Made by a program: the position numbers and the translations under genes. Shown here piece by piece: positions 1-9,501 of a stretch of 64,000 bases of DNA; the first letter of the stretch is position 1, and each line of letters opens with the position of its first letter. The stretch is from HLUCCA09 sp965277275. GTDB lineage: Bacteria; Pseudomonadota; Alphaproteobacteria; Rhodobacterales; Rhodobacteraceae. Under the pieces are notes generated by a model that saw nothing but the letters and a program-made list of their open reading frames with translations, did no database searches and was not told where the DNA came from. Location: the NCBI GenBank assembly GCA_965277275.1, contig CBDICG010000002.1:2790001-2854000 (forward strand), given 5' to 3'.

Positions 1-455
1 TACATCTTGCCGCTCGCGGTCGCGTGGAACGGCACCTGGGTGCCGACGGCAAGCTGGATACGCAGCGGCCAATGCGTCTCGACCCGATCAAGATAGATCA
101 TTCCATAGCGCGCGGGTGCCGCGAGGTTGCACGTCTCGCCCACCGTTTCCGCGAGGCTGCGCATGACCAGGATTCGCTCTGTCCGAATGCGCTGGGAGGA
201 CAGGATGTTGCCCGACAGATGTCGCATCCGCCGACCCGGAGAATAGGATCGCCCGTCGACATCGCGCTGCAGAAGACCTTCGGTTTCGGCTGTTGCGAGC
301 AGGCGATGCACGGTTGCCGTCGGCAGGCCGAGCGCTTCGGAGAGGGCCGAGGCTGTTACGGGCACCCCGGCCCGCGCGACCTCTTCGATGATGAAGAGCA
401 GTCTGAGGTTCGGCGCGATCTGCGCTCTGGTGGCGATGTCGGCGTCGTCGGGCAT
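1..455 (-). CDS. IclR-family transcriptional regulator (N-terminal part, cut by window edge)
   Basis: The minus strand is open from an ATG at 455 to the left edge, giving about 151 residues without a stop. The protein begins MPDDADIATRAQIAPNLRLL. Residues about 10-65 form a winged helix-turn-helix with the typical IclR recognition region (VTASALSEALGLPTATVHRL). The second half (ETCNLAAPARYGMIYLDRVE, then VGTQVPFHATASGKM) matches the start of the IclR effector-binding domain. IclR proteins bind small acids and act as repressors or activators of adjacent catabolic genes. It is divergent from xsc, but about 850 bp separate the two, so a regulatory link is only inferred. The effector pocket lies outside the window. 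Confidence 0.88.
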   Translation of the reverse strand, partial: MPDDADIATRAQIAPNLRLLFIIEEVARAGVPVTASALSEALGLPTATVHRLLATAETEGLLQRDVDGRSYSPGRRMRHLSGNILSSQRIRTERILVMRSLAETVGETCNLAAPARYGMIYLDRVETHWPLRIQLAVGTQVPFHATASGKM

Positions 456-1307
456 ACGTGATCGTCAGCGATTGGTGGCCGCGGCTGCGGTCGTGGGGTG
501 GCTGGAGGGTATGTCTCGGGGCACCGAAACCCGATCGCGGCGACGTGCGAATTGCGCGAGACGTCCGTTCTTTGCCGAAAGGTCCGGTGCCGTGCGATCA
601 AATGTGCCAGACGCCGCGGAGCAACGCCAAGACATCTGGCTAGGTTGGTCCGGGCGGCGTGGTTTGCAATGGAACCGTTTTCCCCTGCTTCGGCGCGCTG
701 CGGCAGGCCCCAAACCGGCAGGGGAAAGGTGCGGATCGCGTTGGTGAGCCGCGATCTGGTTAGGGGTGGCACGCTGATACATCGAGGGCTACTGTATCGG
801 CAGTTTTTGAGAATTTCCATCCCAATATTTTCTGGATCGGTGCGCCGGCTTCGCGTAGGACGAACGTAGGCAGGAGGGATTCCGCATGGCGGCGGACATG
901 GCGATCATTTGCGAGGCTACGGTGTGGGGCGCGGCTGCTCCCGGGCGACAGATGCGCCGGGAAACGCTGGGCGTGCGCCGGTATGGTGCCCGCAGCCAGC
1001 TTGCCCCGCAAGCAGGATTGAGCGCGCGCACCAGCCGGGACGATCAGGCCCCGGAGCCATGGCACGCCGCCCTTCGACTGGCAGCCATGCGCCGGATAGG
1101 GATCCGACTTGCCTCCGCCGAAGCCGCATTCTACCCCACGATCCACCTGATTGAACGATTGCTCTGGATGGCAACGCGCTGCCCGCGCGCACGGCAGACG
1201 CCGCCGCGCCGCAGGGCGTGGCACACCCCGTAGAGAGCGGATCGCGCTCGCGGCAGAGCGCGCCTCCGTGACACCCACAAACAGATTCACCCAGAAAGAG
1301 ACCAGCC
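456..1307. other. Long intergenic region between the IclR regulator and xsc
   Basis: About 850 bp with several overlapping open frames on both strands, none with a recognisable protein family or a convincing ribosome binding site. One TGGAA-N5-TTCCC element at 670-684 resembles the IclR-family operator pattern. The stretch 800-840 is AT-richer than its surroundings and could contain a promoter, but no well-spaced -35/-10 pair was found. It could hold a long leader for xsc, an undetected small RNA or a decayed gene. Confidence 0.5.
670..684. promoter_or_regulatory. Putative IclR-type operator (TGGAA-N5-TTCCC)
   Basis: TGGAA (670-674), spacer CCGTT and TTCCC (680-684) form an imperfect dyad matching the TGGAA-N5-TTCCA pattern known for several IclR-family sites. 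It lies between the IclR gene and xsc. Short AT-poor dyads of this size occur by chance, so the call rests mainly on position. Confidence 0.25.
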
Positions 1308-3080
1308 ATGAAGATGACCACTGAAGAAGCCTTCGTCAAAGTCCTCCAGCGTCACGGCATCCAGCATGCGTTTGGGATCATCGGCTCTGCGATGATGCCG
1401 ATCTCAGATCTCTTCCCCAAGGCCGGAATCCACTTCTGGGATTGCGCCCACGAAGGCAGCGCCGGGATGATGGCGGATGGATACACACGCTCCACCGGCA
1501 AGATGTCGATGATGATTGCGCAGAACGGCCCCGGGATCACCAACTTCGTCACCGCCGTGAAGACGGCCTACTGGAATCACACGCCGCTGCTTCTGGTGAC
1601 ACCGCAGGCTGCGAACAAGACCATCGGGCAGGGCGGCTTCCAGGAAGTCGAGCAGATGAAGCTCTTCGAGGATATGGTCGCCTACCAGGAGGAAGTGCGG
1701 GACCCGACCCGCGTGGCCGAGGTCCTGACCCGCGTGATCAGCCAGGCCAAGCGCCTCTCCGGCCCGGCGCAGCTCAACATCCCGCGTGACTTCTGGACCC
1801 AGGTCGTCGACATCGAGATCCCTGACCCGATCACCTTCGAAGCGTCCCCGGGCGGGGAGAACTCCGTCCAGGCGGCGGCCGATCTGCTGAGCGCGGCGGA
1901 GAACCCGGTGATCCTGAACGGCGCTGGTGTCGTGCTCTCGGGGGCGATCCCCGTCTCGGCGGCACTGGCGGAGCGTCTGACCGCGCCCGTCTGCGTGGGC
2001 TATCAGCACAACGACGCGTTCCCCGGCTCGCATCCGCTCTTTGCCGGCCCCCTCGGCTACAACGGTTCGAAGGCCGCGATGGAGCTGATAAGGGACGCCG
2101 ACGTGGTGCTCTGCCTCGGCACGCGCCTGAACCCGTTCTCCACCCTGCCGGGCTACGGCATGGAATACTGGCCGGCCGAAGCCAAGATCATTCAGGTCGA
2201 CATCAATCCCGATCGCATCGGGCTCACCAAGAAGGTGTCGGTCGGGATCGTCGGCGACGCTAAGAAGGTTGGCGAAGGGATCCTCGCGCGGCTGTCGGAG
2301 ACCGCAGGCGATGCCGGGCGCCAGACCCGCAAGGACCGGATCGCCGAGACAAAGTCGCGCTGGGCACAGCAGCTCAGCTCGATGGACCACGAGGACGATG
2401 ATCCCGGCACCACGTGGAACGAACGCGCCCGTTCCGCAAAGCCGGAATGGATGAGCCCGCGCATGGCGTGGCGCGCGATCCAGGCCGCGCTGCCGAAAGA
2501 GGCGATCATCTCGTCCGACATCGGCAACAACTGCGCGATCGGCAACGCCTATCCGTCGTTTGAAGAGGGGCGCAAGTACCTCGCGCCGGGGCTCTTCGGC
2601 CCCTGCGGGTACGGCCTGCCCTCGATCGTCGGCGCCAAGATCGGGTGCCCGGATGTGCCCGTGGTCGGCTTCGCCGGGGATGGCGCCTTCGGGATCGCGG
2701 TCAACGAACTCACGGCAATCGGCCGTGGGGAGTGGCCGGCGATCACGCAGATCGTCTTCCGCAACTACCAGTGGGGTGCGGAGAAGCGTAACTCGACCCT
2801 GTGGTTCGAGGACAATTTCGTCGGCACGGAACTCGACGAGGAAGTGTCCTACGCCGGGATCGCATCGGCCTGCGGGCTGAAGGGCGTTGTTGCCCGGACG
2901 ATGGAAGAGCTGACCGCCGCGCTCGATCAGGCGCTCAAGGATCAGAAAGCGGGCAAAACCACACTGATCGAGGCGATGATCAACCAGGAGTTGGGCGAGC
3001 CGTTCCGCCGGGATGCGATGAAGAAGCCCGTCGAGGTTGCCGGGATCGACCCCGCGGACATGGTCGCACAGGTCGCCTGA
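1308..3080 (+). CDS. xsc: Sulfoacetaldehyde acetyltransferase
   Basis: A 590-residue thiamine-diphosphate enzyme of the Xsc family (EC 2.3.3.15). It converts sulfoacetaldehyde and phosphate to acetyl phosphate and sulfite, the desulfonation step of taurine, isethionate and sulfoacetate breakdown. The N-terminal sequence (GIIGSAMMPISDLFPKAGIH) is characteristic of Xsc. The ThDP-activating Glu sits in CAHEGSAGMMADG near residue 49, and the cofactor-binding GDGAFG motif is near residue 457. Length is typical for the family. The ATG at 1308 follows AGAAAGAGA; a second ATG lies two codons on. Unlike many taurine loci, no pta, tauR or transporter is adjacent: a chemoreceptor follows on the right and an IclR regulator lies upstream. 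Confidence 0.96.
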   Translation: MKMTTEEAFVKVLQRHGIQHAFGIIGSAMMPISDLFPKAGIHFWDCAHEGSAGMMADGYTRSTGKMSMMIAQNGPGITNFVTAVKTAYWNHTPLLLVTPQAANKTIGQGGFQEVEQMKLFEDMVAYQEEVRDPTRVAEVLTRVISQAKRLSGPAQLNIPRDFWTQVVDIEIPDPITFEASPGGENSVQAAADLLSAAENPVILNGAGVVLSGAIPVSAALAERLTAPVCVGYQHNDAFPGSHPLFAGPLGYNGSKAAMELIRDADVVLCLGTRLNPFSTLPGYGMEYWPAEAKIIQVDINPDRIGLTKKVSVGIVGDAKKVGEGILARLSETAGDAGRQTRKDRIAETKSRWAQQLSSMDHEDDDPGTTWNERARSAKPEWMSPRMAWRAIQAALPKEAIISSDIGNNCAIGNAYPSFEEGRKYLAPGLFGPCGYGLPSIVGAKIGCPDVPVVGFAGDGAFGIAVNELTAIGRGEWPAITQIVFRNYQWGAEKRNSTLWFEDNFVGTELDEEVSYAGIASACGLKGVVARTMEELTAALDQALKDQKAGKTTLIEAMINQELGEPFRRDAMKKPVEVAGIDPADMVAQVA

Positions 3081-3290
3081 TCCTGCGTCGTCCGGACGGG
3101 CGCACCCGGTACCCCGGGCCAGCACGTTCGACAAGGTTGGGGCGTTCGCGGGATGCGGGCAAGGCGCCAGTCTTAAAGAGAATTACGGCGTCGGTCAGTG
3201 GCCGGCGCCGTGGTGCGTTTCGGGATTCTCCGTTTCTTAGGACTTCGAGCGATAGAGGTGTCGCGAAAAGCCCCAAGATCGCGAGTCTCA

Positions 3291-5330
3291 ATGACCTACC
3301 TCAGCTCTCTCAACACCGCTGTGTCCAACCTGCCCACGCGACGCAAGATCATGCTTGCGGTGGCGGTACCACTTGGCTTCACAGTCGTCGTTGGTCTCGT
3401 GGCCATCATCAAGATGATGCAGATGAAGACGACGCAGGATTGGGTCGATCACACCCAGCGGGTGCTGGGGGAGACCTCGGGCATCGTTGCCGCAGCGGTC
3501 GACATGGAAACCGGCATGCGGGGGTTTCTTCTGGCCGGGCAGGATACGTTCCTCGAACCCTATGAGGCCGGGGCCGCCCGAGCCTTCGCGGATCTCGCGG
3601 AGCTGCGTCAGACGGTGAGCGACAACCCGCCCCAGGTTGTCCGCCTGCAGGAAGCGGAGGAGATTCTCGCCGAGTGGCAAACGCAAGTGGCCGAGCCGCA
3701 GATCGCATTGCGCCGGGCCGTTGGCGAGACACGAACCATGGATGACATGGCCGATCTTGTGGGCGAGGCGCGTGGCAAGACGTATTTCGACGCGTTCCGC
3801 GCAATCATGTCAGACTTCGCTGGCATTGAAGAGGCACTTATGGTCGAGCGCCAGGCCGCCAACGACGCGGCACGCGTCTGGACCAAGGCGATGATCGCAG
3901 CGGCTGTTCTAGTGTCGCTGGTTCTGGGAGGCCTTATTGCCATGCGCATTGGCAACGATATCGGCCTTGCGGTGCGCAAACTTACCGATGCCATGGGGCG
4001 CCTCGCCGACGGCGACAACGAGACGTTCGTCGAGGGGCAGGATCGCCGCGACGAGGTGGGCGAGATGGCCCGTGCGACGGACGTGTTCAAGCAAAATGCG
4101 CAGCGCATTGCGGCCATGAACGAAGAGCGCGAGGCCGACGCGCGCAAGATGGCCGAGATGGCCGAAGCACGCGAAGCGGCAGCCACACAAGAGGCGGAGC
4201 TCGCCAAGGAACGCGAGCTGGCGGATCGCGAGGCGCGGGCGCGGCTCGATGCGATGATGGCCGAGCTTGATACGGTCGTGGATGGTGCGTTGGACGGTGC
4301 GTTCGACCGACGCCTTCCGGCGGCCTTCGCGGACGCGTCCCTGGACGGTCTTGCCGCAAAGGTGAACCGGCTCCTCGAAGTCGTCGATACCGGGCTCTGC
4401 GAGACGGGCGCGGTGCTCGGCAGAGTTGCCTCCGGCGATCTTAGGCAAGACATGGAAGGGGACTTCCGCGGCGCCTTTGCCCAGCTTCAGCGCGACGTGA
4501 ACGGCATGATCGCGGCCCTGCGCACGCTGATCGGGGAGATCGGCGCAGGCAGTAGCAGCGTCTCGTCGTCCGCCTCCGAGTTGAGCGGGACAGCGGCGGA
4601 GCTTTCAAAACAGACCGAACGCAATGCCGCCTCGCTTGAGGAAACCTCAGCCGCGGTCGAAGAGATCTCCGCCAGCGTCAAGCAGATCTCCACCAACGTC
4701 GCCGATTCAAGCGCCAATGCGCGCCACGCGCGTGAGACGGCTCAATCGAACGAGTCCGTCGCATCCGAGGCCGTCAGCTCGATGGAGCGGATTTCAGAGG
4801 CTTCACAGGACATCAGCCGGGTGGTCTCTGTTATTGAGAACATCGCATTTCAGATCAATCTTCTGGCGTTGAACGCGGGGGTTGAGGCAGCACGCGCCGG
4901 GGAGGCCGGGCGCGGCTTTTCGGTCGTCGCGTCCGAAGTCCGCGCGCTGGCGCAGCGCTCCGGCGAAGCGGCAAGCGAGATCACAGATGTGATCGCGCGG
5001 TCGGATGTGGCCGTGAGTGAGGGCGTCGAGAAGGTCTCTGCGGCGAAAGCCTCGCTCGACGAGATCGCGGGCATCGTCTTCAAGATCGCGGGCAGTATTG
5101 ACGATGCTTCAACGATGATATCCGAGCAATCGACGGGCATCGCCGAGATCTCGACAGCGATCTCTCAGCTCGACGGCGCCACACAGCGCCAGGCAGCGGC
5201 CTTCGAGGAGATCACGGCATCAAGCGCTGTTCTTGCGGGCCAGGCCGAGACCATGCGCGGCTCGATAGGGCAATTCCGAACCTCTGAAACCGTCGAACCG
5301 CAGGCCACCCATTTGAAGTACGCGAGCTGA
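3291..5330 (+). CDS. Methyl-accepting chemotaxis protein with CHASE3-type sensor
   Basis: A 679-residue transmembrane chemoreceptor that would signal to the CheA/CheW array. From the chosen ATG (3291) it has TM1 at about residues 19-41 and a periplasmic CHASE3-like domain (ETGMRGFLLAGQ signature). TM2 lies at about 198-220, then a HAMP domain, a charged coiled coil rich in Glu/Ala/Arg (about 275-325), and a cytoplasmic signalling domain. The conserved hairpin tip (ENIAFQINLLALNAGVEAAR) lies near residues 515-535. The frame is open further upstream to 3198, but the upstream residues look non-native. The C-terminus lacks an NWETF-type CheR/CheB tether. Ligand unknown; the gene next to xsc makes a sulfonate-related cue possible but unproven. 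Confidence 0.93.
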   Translation: MTYLSSLNTAVSNLPTRRKIMLAVAVPLGFTVVVGLVAIIKMMQMKTTQDWVDHTQRVLGETSGIVAAAVDMETGMRGFLLAGQDTFLEPYEAGAARAFADLAELRQTVSDNPPQVVRLQEAEEILAEWQTQVAEPQIALRRAVGETRTMDDMADLVGEARGKTYFDAFRAIMSDFAGIEEALMVERQAANDAARVWTKAMIAAAVLVSLVLGGLIAMRIGNDIGLAVRKLTDAMGRLADGDNETFVEGQDRRDEVGEMARATDVFKQNAQRIAAMNEEREADARKMAEMAEAREAAATQEAELAKERELADREARARLDAMMAELDTVVDGALDGAFDRRLPAAFADASLDGLAAKVNRLLEVVDTGLCETGAVLGRVASGDLRQDMEGDFRGAFAQLQRDVNGMIAALRTLIGEIGAGSSSVSSSASELSGTAAELSKQTERNAASLEETSAAVEEISASVKQISTNVADSSANARHARETAQSNESVASEAVSSMERISEASQDISRVVSVIENIAFQINLLALNAGVEAARAGEAGRGFSVVASEVRALAQRSGEAASEITDVIARSDVAVSEGVEKVSAAKASLDEIAGIVFKIAGSIDDASTMISEQSTGIAEISTAISQLDGATQRQAAAFEEITASSAVLAGQAETMRGSIGQFRTSETVEPQATHLKYAS

Positions 5331-5898
5331 CAGGGCGAATTGCGAGCGCTCCGGGTCAATGTAAGCCGCAGACTGCGGCCGCGCGCGAGCTTTTGTCATT
5401 CGACGTGCGTCCGCATCGACCTCGTCGCAACGCTCTCGCGGCCCATCGTCAAGGTGTCGATTTGAGGTCACCGCTTCTCTGAGATGCGTCCGCATTTCAG
5501 TTGGTAGGGTGAAGCCTGTCCGACCACGCCCCCGATGCGACAGATGACGTTAGGGGAGCCCAAAAAAGTTGATACCTCGCAGGAATTCTCCGGCAATGAA
5601 GAGGACAGTTAAGGCAGTTCCACGCGCGGCTGAAGTAGCCGCAGCACGCACACCACACGGCCATGGCTCCAATACGCAGGTTCGTGCGATCAAATCGTCT
5701 TCGTCAAATCAACGCAGGGTTCAGCCTGGGGGCTCCTATCCGGGCACCGCCGAACCCAAAAAGTGAAAAGAACCGCGCCTGGGTTCCGCTCTTGGGCGGT
5801 CGTCATCATGCCACCGTCAGCTGCCTTCGCAAGAGCTTCGCAGGCATCAATACCGGTTCACGCACCAAACAAAAGGATGAGTCCTGCCGGAACGGCGG
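5331..5898. other. Intergenic region after the chemoreceptor
   Basis: About 570 bp with only short, overlapping, unrecognised frames. No terminator, tRNA or repeat is apparent. The part from about 5560 to 5880 is less GC-rich than the flanking genes. It lies at the 3' end of the flgJ-flgN minus-strand pair and downstream of the chemoreceptor, so it separates converging transcripts. Confidence 0.4.
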
Positions 5899-6243
5899 CT
5901 AAGCCCGCCGCGACAGCTCCGACGACGTTGCGTAGCTCCTACGCTGCCCAGAGGCGTCGTAGGTATCCAGGTGGCCGGCAACGCGAATGCGCTCCGCGGT
6001 TCTGTTCATCGCAGCTTGAACACCGCGCTTTGCGGCCTCGAGCAACGTGGCATTTTCCTCCGCCATGGAGCGCAGAGCGGCGACGTCCGCGTGGGGTCGG
6101 TGGAGCGGTTCTTTCTGCAATGCTTGAGAAAGCGCCTGCTTTTCGGCCAGCATCTCGCCAAGCTCCTCAAGGGAACCAACCCGAAGGGCTTCGCGTTCGC
6201 GCTCGAGAAGCGCCCGCAGCCGGATCCTGATATCCTCGCTCAT
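5899..6243 (-). CDS. flgN: FlgN-like flagellar export chaperone
   Basis: A 114-residue helical, charged protein (MSEDIRIRLRALLEREREAL). Its size, predicted long helices and position suit FlgN, the cytoplasmic chaperone that escorts hook-associated proteins FlgK and FlgL to the export gate. The C-terminal stretch HLDTYDASGQRRSYA resembles that of Rhodobacteraceae proteins annotated as FlgN. Its start codon overlaps the stop of the upstream rod-binding gene by four bases (ATGA), so the two are translationally coupled. FlgN families diverge strongly, so the name rests on context as much as on sequence. Confidence 0.62.
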   Translation of the reverse strand: MSEDIRIRLRALLEREREALRVGSLEELGEMLAEKQALSQALQKEPLHRPHADVAALRSMAEENATLLEAAKRGVQAAMNRTAERIRVAGHLDTYDASGQRRSYATSSELSRRA

Positions 6244-6548
6244 CTCTGGCCCTCCTCAAGCGCGGTCACGATGTACTCCGCCAGTCCGATTCCGCCTGCC
6301 GCAACGATCTCTCGTGCGTGAGCCTCGTGCAGCATGCTTGCGAACTGCTCTTCACCCTGCCCGCCGCCGAATCCATCGGGCGACTTGCCAAGACCGGAAT
6401 GCTTCAGCATCTCGGCGAGGAAGGCGGCTTCGAAGGCTTGCGCGGCCCTGATGATGTTGTCCCTGTCGGCACTGCCGGCAGGTCTGGCCAGATCAAGCCC
6501 TGGAGGTGCAGATGCGCGCCCCGAAAGCGGAGATTGGAGTTCCGTCAT
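6240..6548 (-). CDS. flgJ: FlgJ-type rod-binding protein (rod-binding domain only)
   Basis: A 102-residue protein beginning MTELQSPLSG. Residues about 33-100 match the rod-binding domain of FlgJ (QAFEAAFLAEMLKHSGLG, then GGGQGEEQFASML and AAGGIGLAEYIV). FlgJ caps the growing flagellar rod in the periplasm. As in many alphaproteobacteria the muramidase domain of enterobacterial FlgJ is absent, so peptidoglycan hydrolysis must come from elsewhere. The open frame extends upstream to 7496, but that is antisense to fliK; the ATG at 6548 gives the family's usual length. First gene of the flgJ-flgN minus pair, divergent from fliK. Confidence 0.85.
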   Translation of the reverse strand: MTELQSPLSGRASAPPGLDLARPAGSADRDNIIRAAQAFEAAFLAEMLKHSGLGKSPDGFGGGQGEEQFASMLHEAHAREIVAAGGIGLAEYIVTALEEGQR

Positions 6549-6660
6549 GCCGATCGTTCCATTTTGCTGCGATTTCCTGCGGTTCTCCCATGGACCGGTA
6601 AAGATCTGGTAAGCCCCTTCGTGCAACACAGCGTCATTCCGACGGCAGAAGGCTGATCCG

Positions 6661-8766
6661 ATGACGATTCCCGCTGTATTCGATCTTGTTTCGACAGCAC
6701 CCCGTGTGCCGTCGAGAGGTGCGCCGCCCTCAGGGCCTGAAGCGGAGAACGAGCGCGTCTCTTTCGCGGACCTGGTGGCGGCAGAAGGAGCCGAAGAAGA
6801 GCCCTCTCCGGATGCTGAACGCGCGCAGGCGACGCTGACAGCCATCTCGGAAGCCGGGGAGGCACAAACATCCGAAACGGCGCCCGATACCGCGCGCGAG
6901 GCGGTCGTCGGTACCGAGCGCGATGTGAGCCTCGACCGGCCCGGCGCAGGTGTCGAATTCGATGAGCCGCAGCTCGAAGCCGTTAGAAGCTCGCTTTCTG
7001 GTACAACCGACGTCCCGTTAAGTGAAATAGGGGATGTTGGCCTCGCATCGGCCCGCTTGCCTCTGGTTCCTCTCGCCGGGGATGTGCCCGATGCAAACGC
7101 CACGGTGCCGGAAGAACCCGCTGTTCGCGCGGTGAGGCCCGACGAAGCATTCGCCGCGCTCCGGGGTGACAGCGGGCGCGCCGCGTTACCTCTGTCATCC
7201 GAAAATCCGCAGGCTGCCGCGGCGCGAATCGGGGTGCGCGACACTGGCAACGGTACGGCGCAATCGAGGGAGATCACACCAACGGCAGTGCAGACAGGCG
7301 ATCCAGACAAGGGAATTCCTGGCGTCGGGAGCAGTGCTGCATTCCGCGAATCGACCAGCGCGAAGATGCGCCAAGCCATTGGCTCGCCGGTGGACCAAAC
7401 GACCGCGGCCAATTCGGTGCTGCCATCCCTTTCCGGGCGCATCCCGACAACGGATGCCTCCGGCAAGGCTGTCGCGGTAGGGCGCGAAGACGTCACGTCG
7501 TTGCCCGCGATGGGGAAGGCTGAGGCAGGGGCTCAAAAGGCGGCCGAGCCCTCGGACTCCTCGTTGAAGCAAAGCGCGACAGCGCCTTTCGCCGTCACCG
7601 CCACCCTCCGTTCGGGTGCCGAGGAAGGAACGGGAGACATTGGGCAAGAGGCTCTGCCCACCAAGTCGGTTCGGACAGGCAGCGAGGCTTCCGGCCCCCG
7701 AGAGCGCGGTTCGACCTTGCTCCCAGAGGTCGATCTCGTGCGTCCGGGTGGGGGTGCTGTCGAGGTGCAAACGGCAGTCGCCCGCACAGCATTCGGCGTA
7801 CAGGCCCTCCTCGGGGACCAGTCTGCCCGGGCGGCTCGATCCGTTTATCCCGCCGGAGACAGTACCGCTACGACCCCTATGAGTAATCTGGGTCAGGGCG
7901 GGTCAGCAGCATTTCCCGGCGCTCAGCCCGAGGCGGTAGGGACGCATGGTACGACGGCAGTCCCGCCGCCGCTTGCTGCAGTCGCATCCTCGGCCACGCG
8001 TACTGTGCCGGGCGCCATTCCCAAGCCGGGGGACACGCAGACCGGCGTGCACACCCGAGGGGAGGACCGGCTTGCACCGCGCGAAGTCCCGCAAGAGCCG
8101 CCACCGGCAGGCCTGCGAGACTACACTGGAACGTCCGGGCAGGGCGCCCGCCAGGCGCAAACCAACTCGGCTGTGGCAAGCGTTGCAGAGCCCGCGTCTA
8201 GCACGGGAGGTATCCTCACTGGCGCAACCGGTGCGGAGAATTTGGAGAGCGGGTCGACCCTGGAGACTGCCGCTTTGGAGAGCCGCCGCGGCGCTGGCAG
8301 CGTTCCGGTTCCCGAAACGCTCGCGCGTGCGCCGCTCCCGGGTGCACCAACCCAGCAACTGGCGGAGGCACTTAGGCAGAACGCACCTGTCGTCCAGAAT
8401 TCCGGCAGCCTGGAAGTGGCGCTCCACCCAGAAGAACTTGGGCGCGTACGCCTCGTCTTCACGCCCGCTGATGCCGGCCTCACGGTGACGGTGCAGGCGG
8501 ACCGGTCCGATACGCTCGAAGTGCTGAGGCGCAATATCGATCTGCTCGCGAACGATCTGCGCGAGCAGGGATACGAGCGCCTCTCCTTCGAGTTCGACGG
8601 GAGCGGGCGGGATGGCTCCAGCCGCGGCCAATCCGACGAGGCGGGGGTCGATGCCGGTCCTGCGAGCGGAGGCGCGGACATGCGTGGGCTCGATGCCGCA
8701 GCGCAAAGCCCCGGGCGGCCCACGCCATCACGTGTGGACGGCACCCAACTCGACCTTCGGCTATAG
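6661..8766 (+). CDS. fliK: Flagellar hook-length control protein FliK
   Basis: A 701-residue protein with a long, low-complexity, Ala/Gly/Ser/Glu-rich N-terminal region and a conserved C-terminal domain. The C-terminal hook-length domain begins near residue 579 (SGSLEVALHPEELGRVRLVF) and continues to about residue 650. FliK is exported as a molecular ruler and switches export specificity when the hook reaches its mature length. The poorly conserved N-terminus is normal for the family. It is followed after nine bases by flgD, its functional partner, and is divergent from flgJ-flgN. Confidence 0.9.
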   Translation: MTIPAVFDLVSTAPRVPSRGAPPSGPEAENERVSFADLVAAEGAEEEPSPDAERAQATLTAISEAGEAQTSETAPDTAREAVVGTERDVSLDRPGAGVEFDEPQLEAVRSSLSGTTDVPLSEIGDVGLASARLPLVPLAGDVPDANATVPEEPAVRAVRPDEAFAALRGDSGRAALPLSSENPQAAAARIGVRDTGNGTAQSREITPTAVQTGDPDKGIPGVGSSAAFRESTSAKMRQAIGSPVDQTTAANSVLPSLSGRIPTTDASGKAVAVGREDVTSLPAMGKAEAGAQKAAEPSDSSLKQSATAPFAVTATLRSGAEEGTGDIGQEALPTKSVRTGSEASGPRERGSTLLPEVDLVRPGGGAVEVQTAVARTAFGVQALLGDQSARAARSVYPAGDSTATTPMSNLGQGGSAAFPGAQPEAVGTHGTTAVPPPLAAVASSATRTVPGAIPKPGDTQTGVHTRGEDRLAPREVPQEPPPAGLRDYTGTSGQGARQAQTNSAVASVAEPASSTGGILTGATGAENLESGSTLETAALESRRGAGSVPVPETLARAPLPGAPTQQLAEALRQNAPVVQNSGSLEVALHPEELGRVRLVFTPADAGLTVTVQADRSDTLEVLRRNIDLLANDLREQGYERLSFEFDGSGRDGSSRGQSDEAGVDAGPASGGADMRGLDAAAQSPGRPTPSRVDGTQLDLRL

Positions 8767-8775
8767 GAGCCCATC

Positions 8776-9501
8776 ATGACCGACACGATTTCACCGACGG
8801 GCGGGCAGGTCGCCTCGGCGTCGCCTCTCGCGCGCAGCTCAACGGGTGTGGAGCCTTCGCAAGCAGATGCGCAGGGGGACGCAGGCGGTGCAGCGGCGAT
8901 CAGCTCGGATTTCGAGACGTTCTTGCGGATGCTCACCGTCCAGGCGCAGAATCAGGATCCTCTGAACCCGATGGATTCAACCGATTTTGCCGTCCAGCTG
9001 GCGACCTTCTCTGGCGTTGAGCAGCAAGTGCTGACCAATGACCTTCTGAAAGGGCTTTCCGGAGCGATCACAGGAAGCGAGCTCGCACAGATGGCGGGTT
9101 GGGTTGGCATGGATGCGCGTGCTGCGGCCCCCGCCGTGTTTGATGGCAACCCGATCTACGTGGAGGCCGCTCCCGTTCTCGGGGCGGACAGCGCCGAGAT
9201 GCGGGTTTACGACCAGACCGGACAACTCTGGGATCAGTTCTCGATTGGCACGCAGCCCGGCCCGGTTCTGTGGGACGGACTCCGTGCCGACGGGACGGCG
9301 TTCCCGGACGGCGTCTACACGTTCGAGGTGGCCAGCCTCGACGGGGAGGGTAACACGCTCTCGGCCGAGGTGGCCGAGACGTACAACCGTGTCATCGAAG
9401 CGCAGAGCGGGCCGAACGGGGCCCAGCTACTGCTCGGCAGCGGCACATATATCGGAGCGGACGACATCTCGGCGCTGCGCCAACCTGTGCCCCCGACCTG
9501 A
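8776..9501 (+). CDS. flgD: Flagellar hook assembly (hook-cap) protein FlgD
   Basis: A 241-residue protein. Residues about 40-95 carry the FlgD N-terminal signature (FLRMLTVQAQNQDPLNPMDS, then EQQVL). The rest forms the FlgD tudor/Ig-like region (VYDQTGQLWD, DGVYTFEVASLD). FlgD caps the growing hook and supports FlgE polymerisation. It sits directly downstream of fliK (9-bp gap), so hook cap and hook ruler are co-transcribed. The next 540 bp are non-coding. Confidence 0.94.
   Translation: MTDTISPTGGQVASASPLARSSTGVEPSQADAQGDAGGAAAISSDFETFLRMLTVQAQNQDPLNPMDSTDFAVQLATFSGVEQQVLTNDLLKGLSGAITGSELAQMAGWVGMDARAAAPAVFDGNPIYVEAAPVLGADSAEMRVYDQTGQLWDQFSIGTQPGPVLWDGLRADGTAFPDGVYTFEVASLDGEGNTLSAEVAETYNRVIEAQSGPNGAQLLLGSGTYIGADDISALRQPVPPT

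Noticed and set aside
760..1339. Several overlapping open frames between the IclR gene and xsc
   Set aside because: No family resemblance, no ribosome binding sites and mutually overlapping on both strands; treated as intergenic.
1404..3134. 576-codon open frame on minus opposite xsc
   Set aside because: Antisense shadow of xsc; Asp/Arg/Gly-rich with no family, typical of GC-rich genomes.
5850..5935. Short hydrophobic minus-strand frame (VVGAVAAGLAAVPAGLILLF) after flgN
   Set aside because: Only about 26 residues, overlaps the flgN end, and has no start codon with a ribosome binding site.
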